Shown here in pieces: positions 1-10,033 of a stretch of 64,000 nt of DNA; position 1 is the first letter of the stretch; every line of letters starts with the position of its first letter. Origin of the DNA: Halocafeteria seosinensis (lineage: Eukaryota; Sar; Bigyra; Bicosoecida); NCBI GenBank assembly GCA_001687465.1, contig LVLI01000295.1, positions 1-64,000 on the forward strand, written 5' to 3'. The notes beneath the pieces are model-generated. The model searched no databases. It was not told the DNA's origin and worked only from the letters and a program-made list of their open reading frames with translations. The translations under genes and the position numbers were made by a program.

Positions 1-502
1 TCCTGAGCCGCCTTCCATCTGGCCTTTCCATCTTCATCCCCTTTGGGGAAGCTCCAATTGAGCTCGCCCTTCATTATTTGGTCAGTGAGCCAGCTCTGCT
101 GCTTCCGATTAGGTGCACACTCCTCCAAAGTAGACTCCTGAAGATCTACTCCTTGCCCCTGAAGATTTGAGATGAGGGAAGTACGAGTATCACGGCAAGG
201 GACGTAAGGGAGTTCCACTGTGGAGTGTGTGTATTGTACTTACTCTTACAAAGATTGAGGAAAAATGAAAGAATACCTAAAATTACTCTACAAGTGACCC
301 AAGATTCCCCAAGAAATGATCTATCATGTGCACATTCTCGCGCATCAGACAAACCGAAATCTTGGCAGTCACCAATTTCCGAAAGTTCTTCCGTTTACCT
401 ACACACGCCAGCCTCGTGACATGCAGTCTCGGCAACCGCTTCAATAACGCAACTGCACGAACTCCAAAGCCTCCAGTGGCCTTCACAGCGAAAGGAATGA
501 TC

Positions 503-561
503 CCGGACTCCCTATAAACACGTTAGAGGAGTAATTCCCTATAACCACTTGAATATACAAT
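503..561. repeat. Copy 1 of a ~55-bp dispersed motif
   Basis: It begins near a GGACTCCCTATAAAC block and ends with CCCTATAACCAC followed by TTGAATATACAAT. It is nearly identical to the copy at 1741-1800 and related to 1560-1630. The three copies are in the same orientation and flank the reverse-transcriptase relic, as terminal sequences of a mobile element might. Confidence 0.7.
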
Positions 562-824
562 TTATCTGTTAATGATCTCGCGACCATACTCCTTCAGATG
601 GGCATACTTCCTCAGTTTGGCATTCTCTGCTTGCTTGGCTGTCCACAACTACAACTTGGAACACGCTGATCTCACTAATCGATCGTCAGACAAGGGGCTT
701 GGGACCGTCACATCGATCAACCAATCACTGGTGTCCCCGTGAGCCACAATATCCATGACGCCACCTTCAACAGGGATGCTCCACATCAATGGGCTTGAGC
801 TCCCGAAGAGCACGCTGCAAGATT

Positions 825-1500
825 CTACAAATCGCGTGATGCCGCTTGGTTCTCAGAGCCGCCGATCCCTCCGCCGCACAACTCAGGGCATGATGAACGA
901 ATTACTTCATCCACACGACTATGTCCACAGCAATTCCCTACCTGACTCTTAAGCACAGCAGTTTGGGGCAGGCCAAGCAAGAGCCTTAGAGCTTTCGCGT
1001 ACTCGGTTGGGGTAAAAGTAAAACCTTTCCGCGGAGCTGCATAGACCCAAGCAATAGCCTCCTTGGCTGATGTGCACTTGAGGATCGACTTCAGGGAACC
1101 AGAAGCGTTCTCTGTCAGCTTGGAATGAAGTATGACCTGCCACTTAGCCGTGAGATGATGCTGCAGTTTCGGCGTATCCTTGTAGGACGCGAAACAAGCG
1201 TCCAGAGGCCCAATCAAACGGACCAATTCCTCTTGCACTGGACGCAACCAAACCGGTAACCACCGTCTCCGAACTGCCCCTGCTTTCACGTTCGCTCTGC
1301 GTACTATCATCCCTATGCGCCGCCTCCATTTCATCCGCGGGATTCTCATATACTGCCGCTCCACAGTGGAACCACGGTCCACCCCCCTTTGTCAAATCCG
1401 ATATTTGCGCAAGCACAGTTCCAGGGGAGTTCCATTACCTCTGCTCCACCTGGAAGTGCCGCCATTTGCTGCAGTTGCTTGTAAGTCACTCCTGAGATNC
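825..1500 (-). pseudogene. Decayed C-terminal part of a non-LTR-type reverse transcriptase
   Basis: On the minus strand, conceptual translation gives a stretch ending in a pattern known from the C-termini of many plant and protist retroelement polyproteins. An alanine/tryptophan block (AKEAIAWVYAAP) is followed by F-T-P-T-E-Y-A-K-A-L-R-L-x-L-G-L-P and then a Cys-rich finger remnant (CCGHSRVDE...SSC), where active copies have C-x-C-G...D..GDH...C. The frame shifts at least twice between about 1150 and 1450, no polymerase core (YADD-type box) is present, and the 5' side is missing. It is a relic, not a working element. The identification rests on motif memory only; a different Cys/His-rich protein cannot be excluded. 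Confidence 0.5.
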
Positions 1501-1559
1501 CCGCCGATCCATCTACAGGGGCCGATGACAGAGCCGATTTCAACGAAAACATGGAGACT

Positions 1560-1630
1560 ACTCTCTATAAACTCTCTAGGGGAGTAATTTTAGGGACTTT
1601 TCCTTATAACCACATGAATATACATTAAAT
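1560..1630. repeat. Copy 2 (diverged) of the ~55-bp motif
   Basis: It shares the TATAAACTC..TAGGGGAGTA core and the TATAACCACATGAATATACA end with the other two copies, but carries a short insertion between the two halves. Confidence 0.6.
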
Positions 1631-1740
1631 AGGATGACCGGACGGTTCCGCAAGTCTGAGAGAAAGTCCAATCCTTCCCGTCCTATACCTTGGTTCCGTT
1701 TATCTCTATGATTCTACAGGGGAATACTTCGTGGGGGATC

Positions 1741-1800
1741 CGGACTCCCTTTAAACTCGTTAGGGGAGTATTTCCCTATAACCACATGAATATACAATAA
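1741..1800. repeat. Copy 3 of the ~55-bp motif
   Basis: It runs from CGGACTCCCTTTAAAC to ATGAATATACAATAA and is very close to copy 1 over its whole length, in the same orientation. Confidence 0.7.
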
Positions 1801-2215
1801 TAATAATATCCATGACTGCTCCGGTGTCTTGCCTAAGGGTTTTTTGTTCGTCACCTCCGCTTTCGATTCGGTTGTCAACTCATAAAGCGGGTTACCGATG
1901 ACACTTTGGCGTGGATGTAGGTAGTAGTTACTCTATAAATACACATATCTCTACTTCCACGGTGTTGATCATGATGGCGCCCACGCTTGCACTTCCTCAG
2001 CATAGCTTGGTAGCCTAATTCGAATATACAACTACCCAAACAAACGAAAGCGTTTACTTAGAGGAATACTGAAACTATTATGCATTACAGTACAACAAAA
2101 ACAATCGTCAGTGTTGTATTACTATCTGGGGGTGTCTAAAAGACCAGTAACGGCGCCTGGTGGCGTCGTGTCGTCTACAGACGGACTTCTTCCAGATGTA
2201 TATTAAGCAGGTTGT

Positions 2216-2275
2216 AGGAAAATGAATACCTAAAATTACTCTGCCAGTGACCCCATATTCCCCAAGAAGTGATCT
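2216..2275. repeat. Second copy of a ~60-bp block also found at 258-325
   Basis: Both copies share AATACCTAAAATTACTCT, a GTGACCC stretch and ATTCCCCAAGAA-TGATCT in the same order. About 120 bp downstream (2400-2436) a further block resembles 30-62 at the window edge. The order of blocks differs between the two places, which suggests rearranged fragments of one larger repeated element. Confidence 0.6.
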
Positions 2276-3379
2276 CCTGCATAATAATGGAAAACATCAT
2301 GTCCTTCCGATCTATTGCTTCATTGGCCTTCCGTGTATTTATTGCTCACGAGGAACGTCCCTTCCGCAGTGTCATCCTGCCTCCATCACCATCAACGACC
2401 TGTTCTCCTTTGGGTAGCTCCCCATTGAGCAGACGATAATCATGGCAACACAATTACTGATTGACTAAGATTCCCAACAGGATATAATGAGCTCCCTCAT
2501 TCACCGTTCGAATCGCTGTTGCTCGTTGCTGGGCTGCATTCCATGGTACCGGTCGTCTTCTGGATCTCGTCCGACGTCTTTCGATCCTGAACACGAGGAG
2601 AAATGGATGAGAGCGGCAACTTGTTACCGAAATACGACGGGAGGGTTTTTTTCTCTCTATGCATGAACAAAGAGTCATACACTACCGGTACCGGTATGCT
2701 ACGACATTGTACAACTTTGCGCCATACCTGTATTCAAGAAGACTCCTCGCTGAATTTGACTTCCTGTCAGCTGTTTATCACTTCTATAAAGATTCGTCTG
2801 ATTATTCTGGTATTGTTTTTGTATCAGAAAGGGTATACTACCGAAACCGAGAGCCAGACAACCAAATCCCAGCACCAGGGGCGCATTACTTTTGGTGGGA
2901 GTGCGTGGCGTGGGCGACATTTCGTTATACACGCATCAAATGATTCAAATACTGAAACTGTGTTCGTTAAGTATCGAGGATGATCGGAATACTGAGAGAT
3001 CACATATTGCTCTTCTTCAAAGCTATGCGTATCACTTGCCTGGTAATACACTCGAGACAAGTTGACTCTTGAGAGGGGCAAACTTCACAGGATGTACACA
3101 GTGGCGACTGAGTAGGTACTGTCAGTAGGTCGAAAATTAACTCACAACTTAGGGTGTGTCTTATCAGACCCAATAACATTGTCAATTCGAATATTTTTAC
3201 GACTCCGCATTGATAGTTGAGTTTCGAAATTACACATGCATAGTGGAGGTAGACGTCTCTAAGATCAGCAATGATGATATAAATCACTTGATGCGCCTCG
3301 GTATATTCGTATTTCGCACGTGGTAAAAGCGCCTTACAACTTTGCCCACAAGGATCAAAGCATGTGACCACGGAAGGAA

Positions 3380-5477
3380 CTAGTTACACTGCTGCAACTT
3401 GTCAAACCTATCGCATTCCTGCTGGAACTTTTTCAAAACTTTCAGATACGTTCTTTGCTTGCTTAGCAGATCATTCCGCGTTGATGCTGCATCGTCTTTT
3501 CTATGTCGCTTTAGATCACAATTCTCATGTTGTTCAGCTATCGATTCGTCTAAGCCATTTAATAGTGTTGCGCATCTTGATACAAACTCTTTCCGAGAGC
3601 TTTGGCTCTGCTGCATGGCCTGCGAAAACTGGGACGATATGCTCTCCAACAGAGAGTCTTCTTTTTGCAGGAAGTGGCGTTTCTCTATTAGCATATTGTA
3701 CACAGTATTGTGGCGCCTAAGTTCTTCCAGCTGAGCACCTAGCTGTTCGTACAATTCTACGAATCTGCGGCGGTATTGTAACAATTCCTGTCGAGATGGT
3801 ACGTCATCAAGTTTCCGCCGCAAGTGGTCGGCTTCCCGGTTTCGAGCAGCACACCGACGGCGGAGACGAGCGTATTTCCGCAAAGTACTTGAATACTTTT
3901 CCTGAGCAGCCGTAAGTTCCTGCTTCAATACTGACTCGGAATCCACAGATTCTCCAGCTTCTCGCTTTCCAATCTCGGAGTGCAAATTCTCCAGGATTCG
4001 CTTGCAGTTCGCTGAGAATGCTTCATACTCTCTGTTCAAACTTTCTTGTGATCTGAAAAGCGAGCAGAGTTTCAAAAAGTTGGGATTATTTCCGGTCTTT
4101 TCCACTATAGCGTTGGTATCCGAAACAAGCTGATCGTTACGGTTCATGGTATCTTGATGCTGTCCTTTCAGTTCTTCAAGATCAGCTGCTTTGGTATTTT
4201 TCGTTTCCTCCAGTGCCTCTATGCGCAGATTAGCGAGATTTAAGTTTGAATTCAAGTTGCGTATTTTTCTTTGAGATCCCATAAACTTGCCAATCTTTGA
4301 GTTAGCGAGAACATCTCCGCGATCCATGGCAGCTCTCAACTGGTCTTCCGATTCTTTATAGTTTGCGACACTCTGTTGCATCTCAGAGCTTTGCATGTCT
4401 AGCAAAGTACCTATTTTCTTTCCGCTCACTTTTCCAGCGCTCATACCCGAGTCACCTTGCTGCATTGACCCAAGCAATTGCTCGTTTCTCTTATCCATTT
4501 CCTCTTTTTGCTTAGCTGCTGCGGCAGAACTTTTCTTTTCTACCGCTGCAAGGTTTTTTTCAAAATCGCTGTTCGAATGCTTATGACCCGCTTGTTTACT
4601 TTGCCCGGAAGCGTTCAGGAAAGGCGAGCTCAACGCTCTCGGGTTTTCCCCATATTCGAGGAGACAAGCATCGTGAAGTCGTGACAACGATGTCCGTGTC
4701 TCCCAAGCTTTGGTGTTCCGTTTGTATTTTTTTGAGGGAAGATACGATTCAGCGAGTACACTGAAAAATTCGGCAGAGATCGTACCCGACTTCATTTGGA
4801 AATCTCGTGCAAACTCAAGCAGGGAAGCTTGACGACCGATGTGTCCAAGCTGCTGTCTGTTTTCAAGGACCTGCAAAATTTCGTGAATTTTGTATCTATG
4901 AGATATTTGAATATAGAGACATTGCACATCATTTTGAATTACTTTTGCAACAGTCCACTGCACGACAGGATAAACTGCGTTATAGTCTTTTCCCTGAATT
5001 TGATTCGCCTGGAGTGGGTGCGGGCAACCCATATTTCTTATCACTTCGATTACCCTTTCAGCCATTTTGCTGCAGTTTTTGTAGTGAATGGTGTTAAAAC
5101 AAGTTCAATGTTGACTTATCAATTGAATAGACGCACATTTTGTTCCCTAAGGACAATTCATCGTCGTAGAATATATCCACATCCACGTCGGAACCACTGT
5201 TTTGGATGCACCAGCACAATCCTCCGATCACCTGAGCAATAGAAGTGCAGTCTTTGAGGCATTCATCGTTTAGTCGGCAGCAGACACTCATGTTTTTTGG
5301 CTTTCGTCTTACCTTGTCAAACGCGTCGAGTTTTGGCACACGTGCTCGGAAGTAGCCAGCACCTTGGAGCAGGCCGAGAATATCATCCAGTTTCCTCTGC
5401 TGCAGCTCTTTCTCAGACGCCGACGTTTGATCGCCATGGCTTTGAAGAGCAGCGTTGGAGAGTAAACTTGTCGACAT
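3380..5477 (-). CDS. CCDC93: CCDC93-like subunit of the COMMD/CCDC22/CCDC93 (CCC, Commander) complex
   Basis: Three exons: 5477-5313, 5231-5137 and 5069-3380 (649 aa; animal CCDC93 is about 630). The N-terminal part carries the family's NDC80/NUF2-type calponin-homology-like region: KLDDILGLLQGAGYFRARV, then GSDVDVDIFYDDELSLGNK, then MGCPHPLQANQIQGKDY and the FPVVQW-like YPVVQWTV. The rest is coiled coil and ends in the conserved block PSRQELLQYRRRFVELY ... LLESISSQFSQAM. The exon 2/3 junction (AAAT to CAAAATGG) restores GNKIKMAERV, which aligns with the family. In animals the CCC complex works with Retriever in endosomal recycling of membrane proteins; that role is inferred here. A low-complexity Ala/Lys/Gln-rich segment sits near residues 255-295. 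The gene is divergent from the cyclophilin gene. Confidence 0.93.
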
Positions 5478-5896
5478 TCTCTTCTGAGGTGCTTATCGTG
5501 CACAACCCATCCAGAAGGACTAGCAATGCACAATCCACGCAATGGGGGCGACGAGAAAGAAAAATAGAAAATTAGCGAGTCTACAAGAACAACAAAAATT
5601 CTAGGTACATAGTGTCACCAGCACACATTGGAAACATTGGTAGCTAAGTTAACCTCCACGATGACTCAATCAGAGTGATTGAATCAGTGTTCCCCATCCT
5701 TGAAGCTGGTTTAGCTGGTTCACACGCCTGTCAACCCTAGAGACTCCTAGGCTAGAGTTCATTGCCCGCGTGGATTCAACTTGCAAGTTGCTGCACAATA
5801 TTGCAGCTCCACTTTGCCGAAGTTTTGTATTTCTTCTTTGCTTGTTGGTTGTGACAAAGAACTAAAACCATTTTCCCGTCTAAGGAATTCCAGGTG
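5478..5896. promoter_or_regulatory. Divergent intergenic region between CCDC93 and the cyclophilin gene
   Basis: No gene is seen here, and it must hold both promoters. It contains a perfect 7-bp inverted repeat, TCAATCA-GAG-TGATTGA (5666-5682), and a short tandem AGCTGGTT/TAGCTGGTTC (about 5704-5720). A similar TTAGCTGGTTC block occurs at about 9821 ahead of another plus-strand gene. Any regulatory function is speculation. Confidence 0.35.
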
Positions 5897-6874
5897 ATGT
5901 TGGGGGTACGTCAGCTGCAGCAATGGAGCCGAGTGGCTGGACGCTGTGGCGTTTTCCCTACGCAGTATGGGAGGACAATCGGAATGCCACCTTGTCATTT
6001 AGCCCGAAAATGCCCATCCGGACGAAGGGTATTCCATCGTTCATGTCAGAAACGCAAGGCTGAACAAGACAAGCCGAAGCAGGATACCTTAGACGATTCA
6101 CAGGGCTTTGAACACAGTACCCCTCAGCAGCAGTGGATGTGGCGAATAAGCTTAGGTGCTTTTATTGGTGCAACAACATATATAGCTTTTCGTTTTTGGC
6201 AAGACATATTCAGCTCAAAAGCGCAGAATCAAGCTCTGGAAGATGTTAAAAACATACCGCTGGTGAAGAGCAACCCAGTGGTGTACATGGACGTAGAAGC
6301 CGATGGGGAAGACTTGGGCAGAATTGTCATCCAACTACGGAGGGATGTAGTTCCCCGAACAACTGAAGTAAGTGTCTAGTTGACATGCAGCTATTTGATC
6401 CCATTCTTTATATGATATGTTTACAAATTGATGAACTCTTGATCTACCCAGAACTACCGAGCCTTGTTCACAAACGAGTTAGGATTCGGGCTTAAGGGCT
6501 GCCGCTTTCATATGCTGCTTCCTTCGAACTATGTAGTCACTGGTGATTTTGAAAATGGAGACGGGACTGGGGGACATTGCATATATAAAAATGACCAAGG
6601 CAAATTTGACTCTTTTGGTGCTGAAAACTTCAAATTGAAGCATCTTGGGCCTGGAATCGTTTCCAGTGTTGCTCCTGATAAGACGAGCCATTCTTCTCAT
6701 TTTATGATCACACTTAGTCGAGCTCCGCTACTTGATGGCAAATATGTTGCGTTTGGCAATGTGGTCGAGGGATTCGATGTGCTGGAGAAGCTCCAGCAGA
6801 AAGGTGATTGGAAGGGATTTCCGAAATCTGAAGTGCGGATCAAAGATTGCGGCGAACTGATCCTCTCAAACTAA
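5897..6874 (+). CDS. Membrane-anchored cyclophilin-type protein with altered active site
   Basis: Two exons: 5897-6367 and 6452-6874 (297 aa). The first in-frame ATG was chosen. An N-terminal basic, Arg-rich stretch is followed by one hydrophobic helix (WRISLGAFIGATTYIAFRFW, about residues 82-101) and then a full cyclophilin fold from NPVVYMDVEADGEDLGRI onward. Fold landmarks are kept: GDGTGGHCIY, AENFKLKHLGPGIVS, LLDGKYVAFGNVVEG. The catalytic positions are not. FHR of active cyclophilins is FHM, the Phe-Met-x-Gln stretch is YVVT, SQFF is SHFM, and the Trp loop is changed. A peptidyl-prolyl isomerase activity is therefore doubtful; a scaffold role at a membrane (ER or mitochondrial) is more likely. 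The stop codon overlaps that of ZNG1 on the other strand. Confidence 0.88.
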
Positions 6875-8290
6875 GAAGCGGTACATTTGTGAAAACCTTC
6901 CTTCAGCTTTCCCTTGTTCAATGACTTCCCAATAAATATGATAGCAGAGGATGGCCTGGCCGGGTGGAAGCGTTCGCCGCTGTCCCAGCACTCGAATGTG
7001 TCGTGGACACCTTGGAGTACCCATTTCGTTGTGCCGTTGCTTTTGTCTTCTCTCCCCTCTACTTTTTTCTCTTCGACCCAGAGCACCCCCTTAACCCTGA
7101 AGATTTTCTCCGCGGCATCGAGTTCATCAGTTTCCCAGAGAAGCTCACCGATCCACGGCATAAGTTTGTCATATACGAGGGGCCCAGTGTCAAGACGAAT
7201 ACATATGGATTGGATGTCTGCTACGTGGTTGTGACTGTGGTCCCCCTGTTCATGCTCAAGTGTTGCAAGAGATTTCTCTGCTGTTCGCGCTTCCAGCGTT
7301 CGCAATCCAAATATCTTCGACAACTCCACTTCGCCCTTCACCGTATCTATAGCCGTCGCCTGAGAATTGATATCTGTTACTTCCTGGCAGACCTTAGCCA
7401 AGTCCTTCTCATCTACCCTATCGCTCTTGTTCAGCAAGATTACGTCTGCGTATGCGATCTGCCGGAAAAAACACTCTCTTTGCTCTCCCATATCATTAGA
7501 CATCCACTTCGAAAAATTGTAGGAATCGATGACCGTAATAATCCCATCTGCGAAGCACATTAACGGCATCCTTGGGGATGCGGAGTTGCAACGCACGCAA
7601 CAACTTACCCAAGTACAACTCGCTACCGAGATCCGTGTCTACCCAAAAGAGACTAGCGACAGGACCTGTATACAGAGAGGAAAGCGCGTATTTACTTCCG
7701 AATGCAAGAAAAACCACAACAAAGTCGCTTTCTACCTGGATCGGCTAAGCCAGTGGTTTCGACGACAATTCTATCAAACTTTTTCCTGCAAAAGTACGAA
7801 GTATTCCTATAGCTATGCTATTTTACGAGCCAAATCATAAGGGTGACCTTACTTGTACCGAAGCATGTTCTCTAGTGTTGACACTAGATCTGCACATCCG
7901 GAGACACACATCACACCCACATCGCCAGGTCAAGTAATCATCTCAACGAACCATCTCGCACGGAGCAACAAATGCAGCCATTACTGAGCTCATAAAAATC
8001 TTTAAATCCGTCATCGTCTTCTTCAAGGGGGTCTGTTTTGGCTACAAGACTCTCAATGCCGATTTCTTCACCAAACTCTGAACAGGCATACGAATCCATG
8101 ATAGGATGCAGGAATAGAGTTACACAGAGATGAACAAAGAGCAGATGCACTTACCATTTTCAACGATGGCTATCCTTGAGCTTTTCTCGCTCTGTAAGAC
8201 ATGTTTGAGAAATGTTGTCTTTCCACTTCCCAAAGCACCGGTAACAACGGTGACGGGAACGAGGTCCTGTTTGGCGGTCTCTTCACTCAT
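6871..8290 (-). CDS. ZNG1: CobW/ZNG1-type GTPase metallochaperone (CBWD family)
   Basis: Six exons: 8290-8155, 8077-7952, 7889-7853, 7785-7736, 7665-7609 and 7547-6871 (360 aa, 37-bp smallest exon). Visible motifs in order are Walker A GALGSGKTT, IVENEFGEEIG, the metal-binding CxCC motif in NGCICCSVRDD, VVETTGLADPGPVASLFWVD, the guanine-specificity motif NKSD, and the C-terminal CobW domain ending near FIGKSLNKGKLKEGF. A His-rich stretch (HEQGDHSHNH) precedes the C-domain, as in relatives. The family transfers zinc to client metalloenzymes such as methionine aminopeptidase in a GTP-dependent way. An in-frame ATG 69 bp upstream (8359) could give a longer N-terminus; I prefer MSEETAKQ at 8290. 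Confidence 0.92.
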
Positions 8291-8639
8291 GTCAGACTGC
8301 GATGGTATGAACTTCGTAAAAAAAAAGTAGCCTTGTTGTAGCGCGAAGGCCCACTCCATGCGATTCTTCGAATCAATCTAACAAAGCCTATCACTCGCCA
8401 TTTCAATGTCTTCCTGGCTTTACCTTGGAGTTTGTGTGTGAAGTTCCGGTCTCCGGCGGACCGCGGTGGCGGATCATTCCATTGATTCATTTGTCTCTTA
8501 ATTGGTGGCATTGTGTGGATATGCTTTTCTAAATGCTTTCATGCTGTTGGACTGAGTTTACAGTGGGGAGGAAGATATCCTTGACTTGCACCTGTAACGA
8601 GTGTACTGTACTTGATGTATAGACTGTCTAAGGAAAACG

Positions 8640-9489
8640 ATGCCGCGATTTTACTGTGATTACTGCGACACTTTTCTTACTCACGATTCCGTATGTGTTT
8701 GTATATCAATGCTGAACTTGTATTCTGGGGTCTCATAACTGGTCTTTGGTTGTGTATTTGCACTTGTGGCGGCGCAGTTCGGCGGCAGGAAACAGCATAT
8801 GTACGGGTGGAAACATAGGGAGAATTACAAGAACTTTTACGAGCAGGTGAGGCATTATGATAACTTCACATTTCCCTACCGACAAAGATTTCGACTACTA
8901 GTTCTTCGTATTCTCGTGCAGTTTGTCGGTAGTTATTTACCGCCGCATCGTGTGCAAGAGCTACAAGTAGGTGATAGGGCATCAGAGTAGAACCGAAAAC
9001 CAGTGTAAATTTATGAGCGTTTGTACGTGCAGCAGCAACAACAACAGCAACAACAATATCCATCGTATGGAGAAGGTGCGCCATCGACTTCAGGTGGCTA
9101 CGCTCCGGGCTCCCATGGAATGTAAGTACTGGACACGCGCCATGCCTAAAAATATTCCTCCTCCACTCCAATGGACCTCTGTGTCTCGTCGCTCGTACAG
9201 GTATAACGGTGCTGCTGCTCCTCCTACCTCCTCTGCTCCTTCTAACACCGGATACGCCCCAGTTGCACCGACTGGTGGTCCGCCAACAGCCCCGCCTAAT
9301 TTTCCAGGGCCCCCACCTGGCATGCCAGCACCTCCTCCCGGATTCCCTGCTCCACCTCCAGGAATGGCTCCCCCACAGGCTCCTCCACAACAACCTCCTC
9401 AAAGTGGTGCTGGTGCTTCCCAGCAGCCGCCTCAATACTATGCACCTGCACCCCAGCAATATTCGGGTGCTTCATCTCAAAGCTACTAA
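8640..9489 (+). CDS. SNRPC: U1 small nuclear ribonucleoprotein C
   Basis: Five exons: 8640-8690, 8778-8846, 8922-8966, 9033-9121 and 9201-9489 (180 aa). The N-terminus MPRFYCDYCDTFLTHDS plus exon 2 (GRKQHMYGWKHRENYKNFYEQ) is the hallmark single C2H2 zinc finger of U1-C, with Cys6, Cys9 and two His. It is followed by a poly-Gln run at the start of exon 4 and a long Pro/Gly/Ala-rich tail (PPPGMPAPPPGFPAPPPGM), as in other U1-C proteins. It stabilises U1 snRNA base pairing with 5' splice sites in the nucleus. This fits a genome in which nearly every gene is spliced. Confidence 0.95.
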
Positions 9490-10033
9490 CCACTTGAGCA
9501 GGCATTGCATAGATGTCACAAATTATCCGCACTGAACTGAGCGGTTATCTCTATTGTGCTCAAACAACTCTTACCGTTGTGTTGGCAGTATACACATTAC
9601 AAACGGAAATCTGAACTACCGATCTCATGGGTCCGTTGGTCATACGTATGCGGCAGTCGTAATCGCTTAGTCTTGTTTGTAAGCGCGAGAAATACACCCA
9701 CTATTCAGTCAGCTTCTGGAGTAGCACAATACCACATCAAACAGAGGTCATGGGTAGTTGTGTTAGCATGCGAGATGCACGCTCGGCGTCAGGCTGGCGC
9801 TGTGATGCACCCTGTGAAGGTTAGCTGGTTCAGCTCCAGTCTGTACACTGCCAGAACTACATAAAATTTTGGCAGGTATGTTGTAGTATACAGAAATTAA
9901 TATGCTACAACAAATACTCTACGGGTCGTTCTGGATCAGGTTAGGTTACAGACTTTCCTCGGTCAACGTATTAGTACGTGCGCCGAGCTCGCATTTACTG
10001 CATCGCCAAGTTAGAGAGAGCCACAGTAAGATT
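9490..10033. other. Intergenic, no gene seen
   Basis: This lies between two plus-strand genes. Short open frames lack recognisable content. It must hold the 3' end of the U1-C gene and the promoter of the downstream peptidase gene. A TTAGCTGGTTC motif at about 9821 resembles one at 5710. Confidence 0.4.

Larger units (their letters stand above)
1..3379. other. Gene-poor, repeat-bearing edge region
   Basis: No intact gene is visible in this stretch. It carries the degenerate reverse-transcriptase tail described separately (minus strand, about 825-1500), three copies of a roughly 55-bp motif and two smaller duplicated blocks: 258-325 resembles 2216-2275, and 30-62 resembles 2400-2436. One base (1499) is N. 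Open frames between 2450 and 3370 are short, overlap on both strands and show no recognisable protein or splice pattern, so I treat 2450-3379 as non-coding. Confidence 0.6.

Noticed and set aside
6964-7563. 199-codon plus-strand open frame
   Set aside because: It is antisense to the last exon of ZNG1, whose translation matches the CobW family along the whole length. No plus-strand splice or family support.
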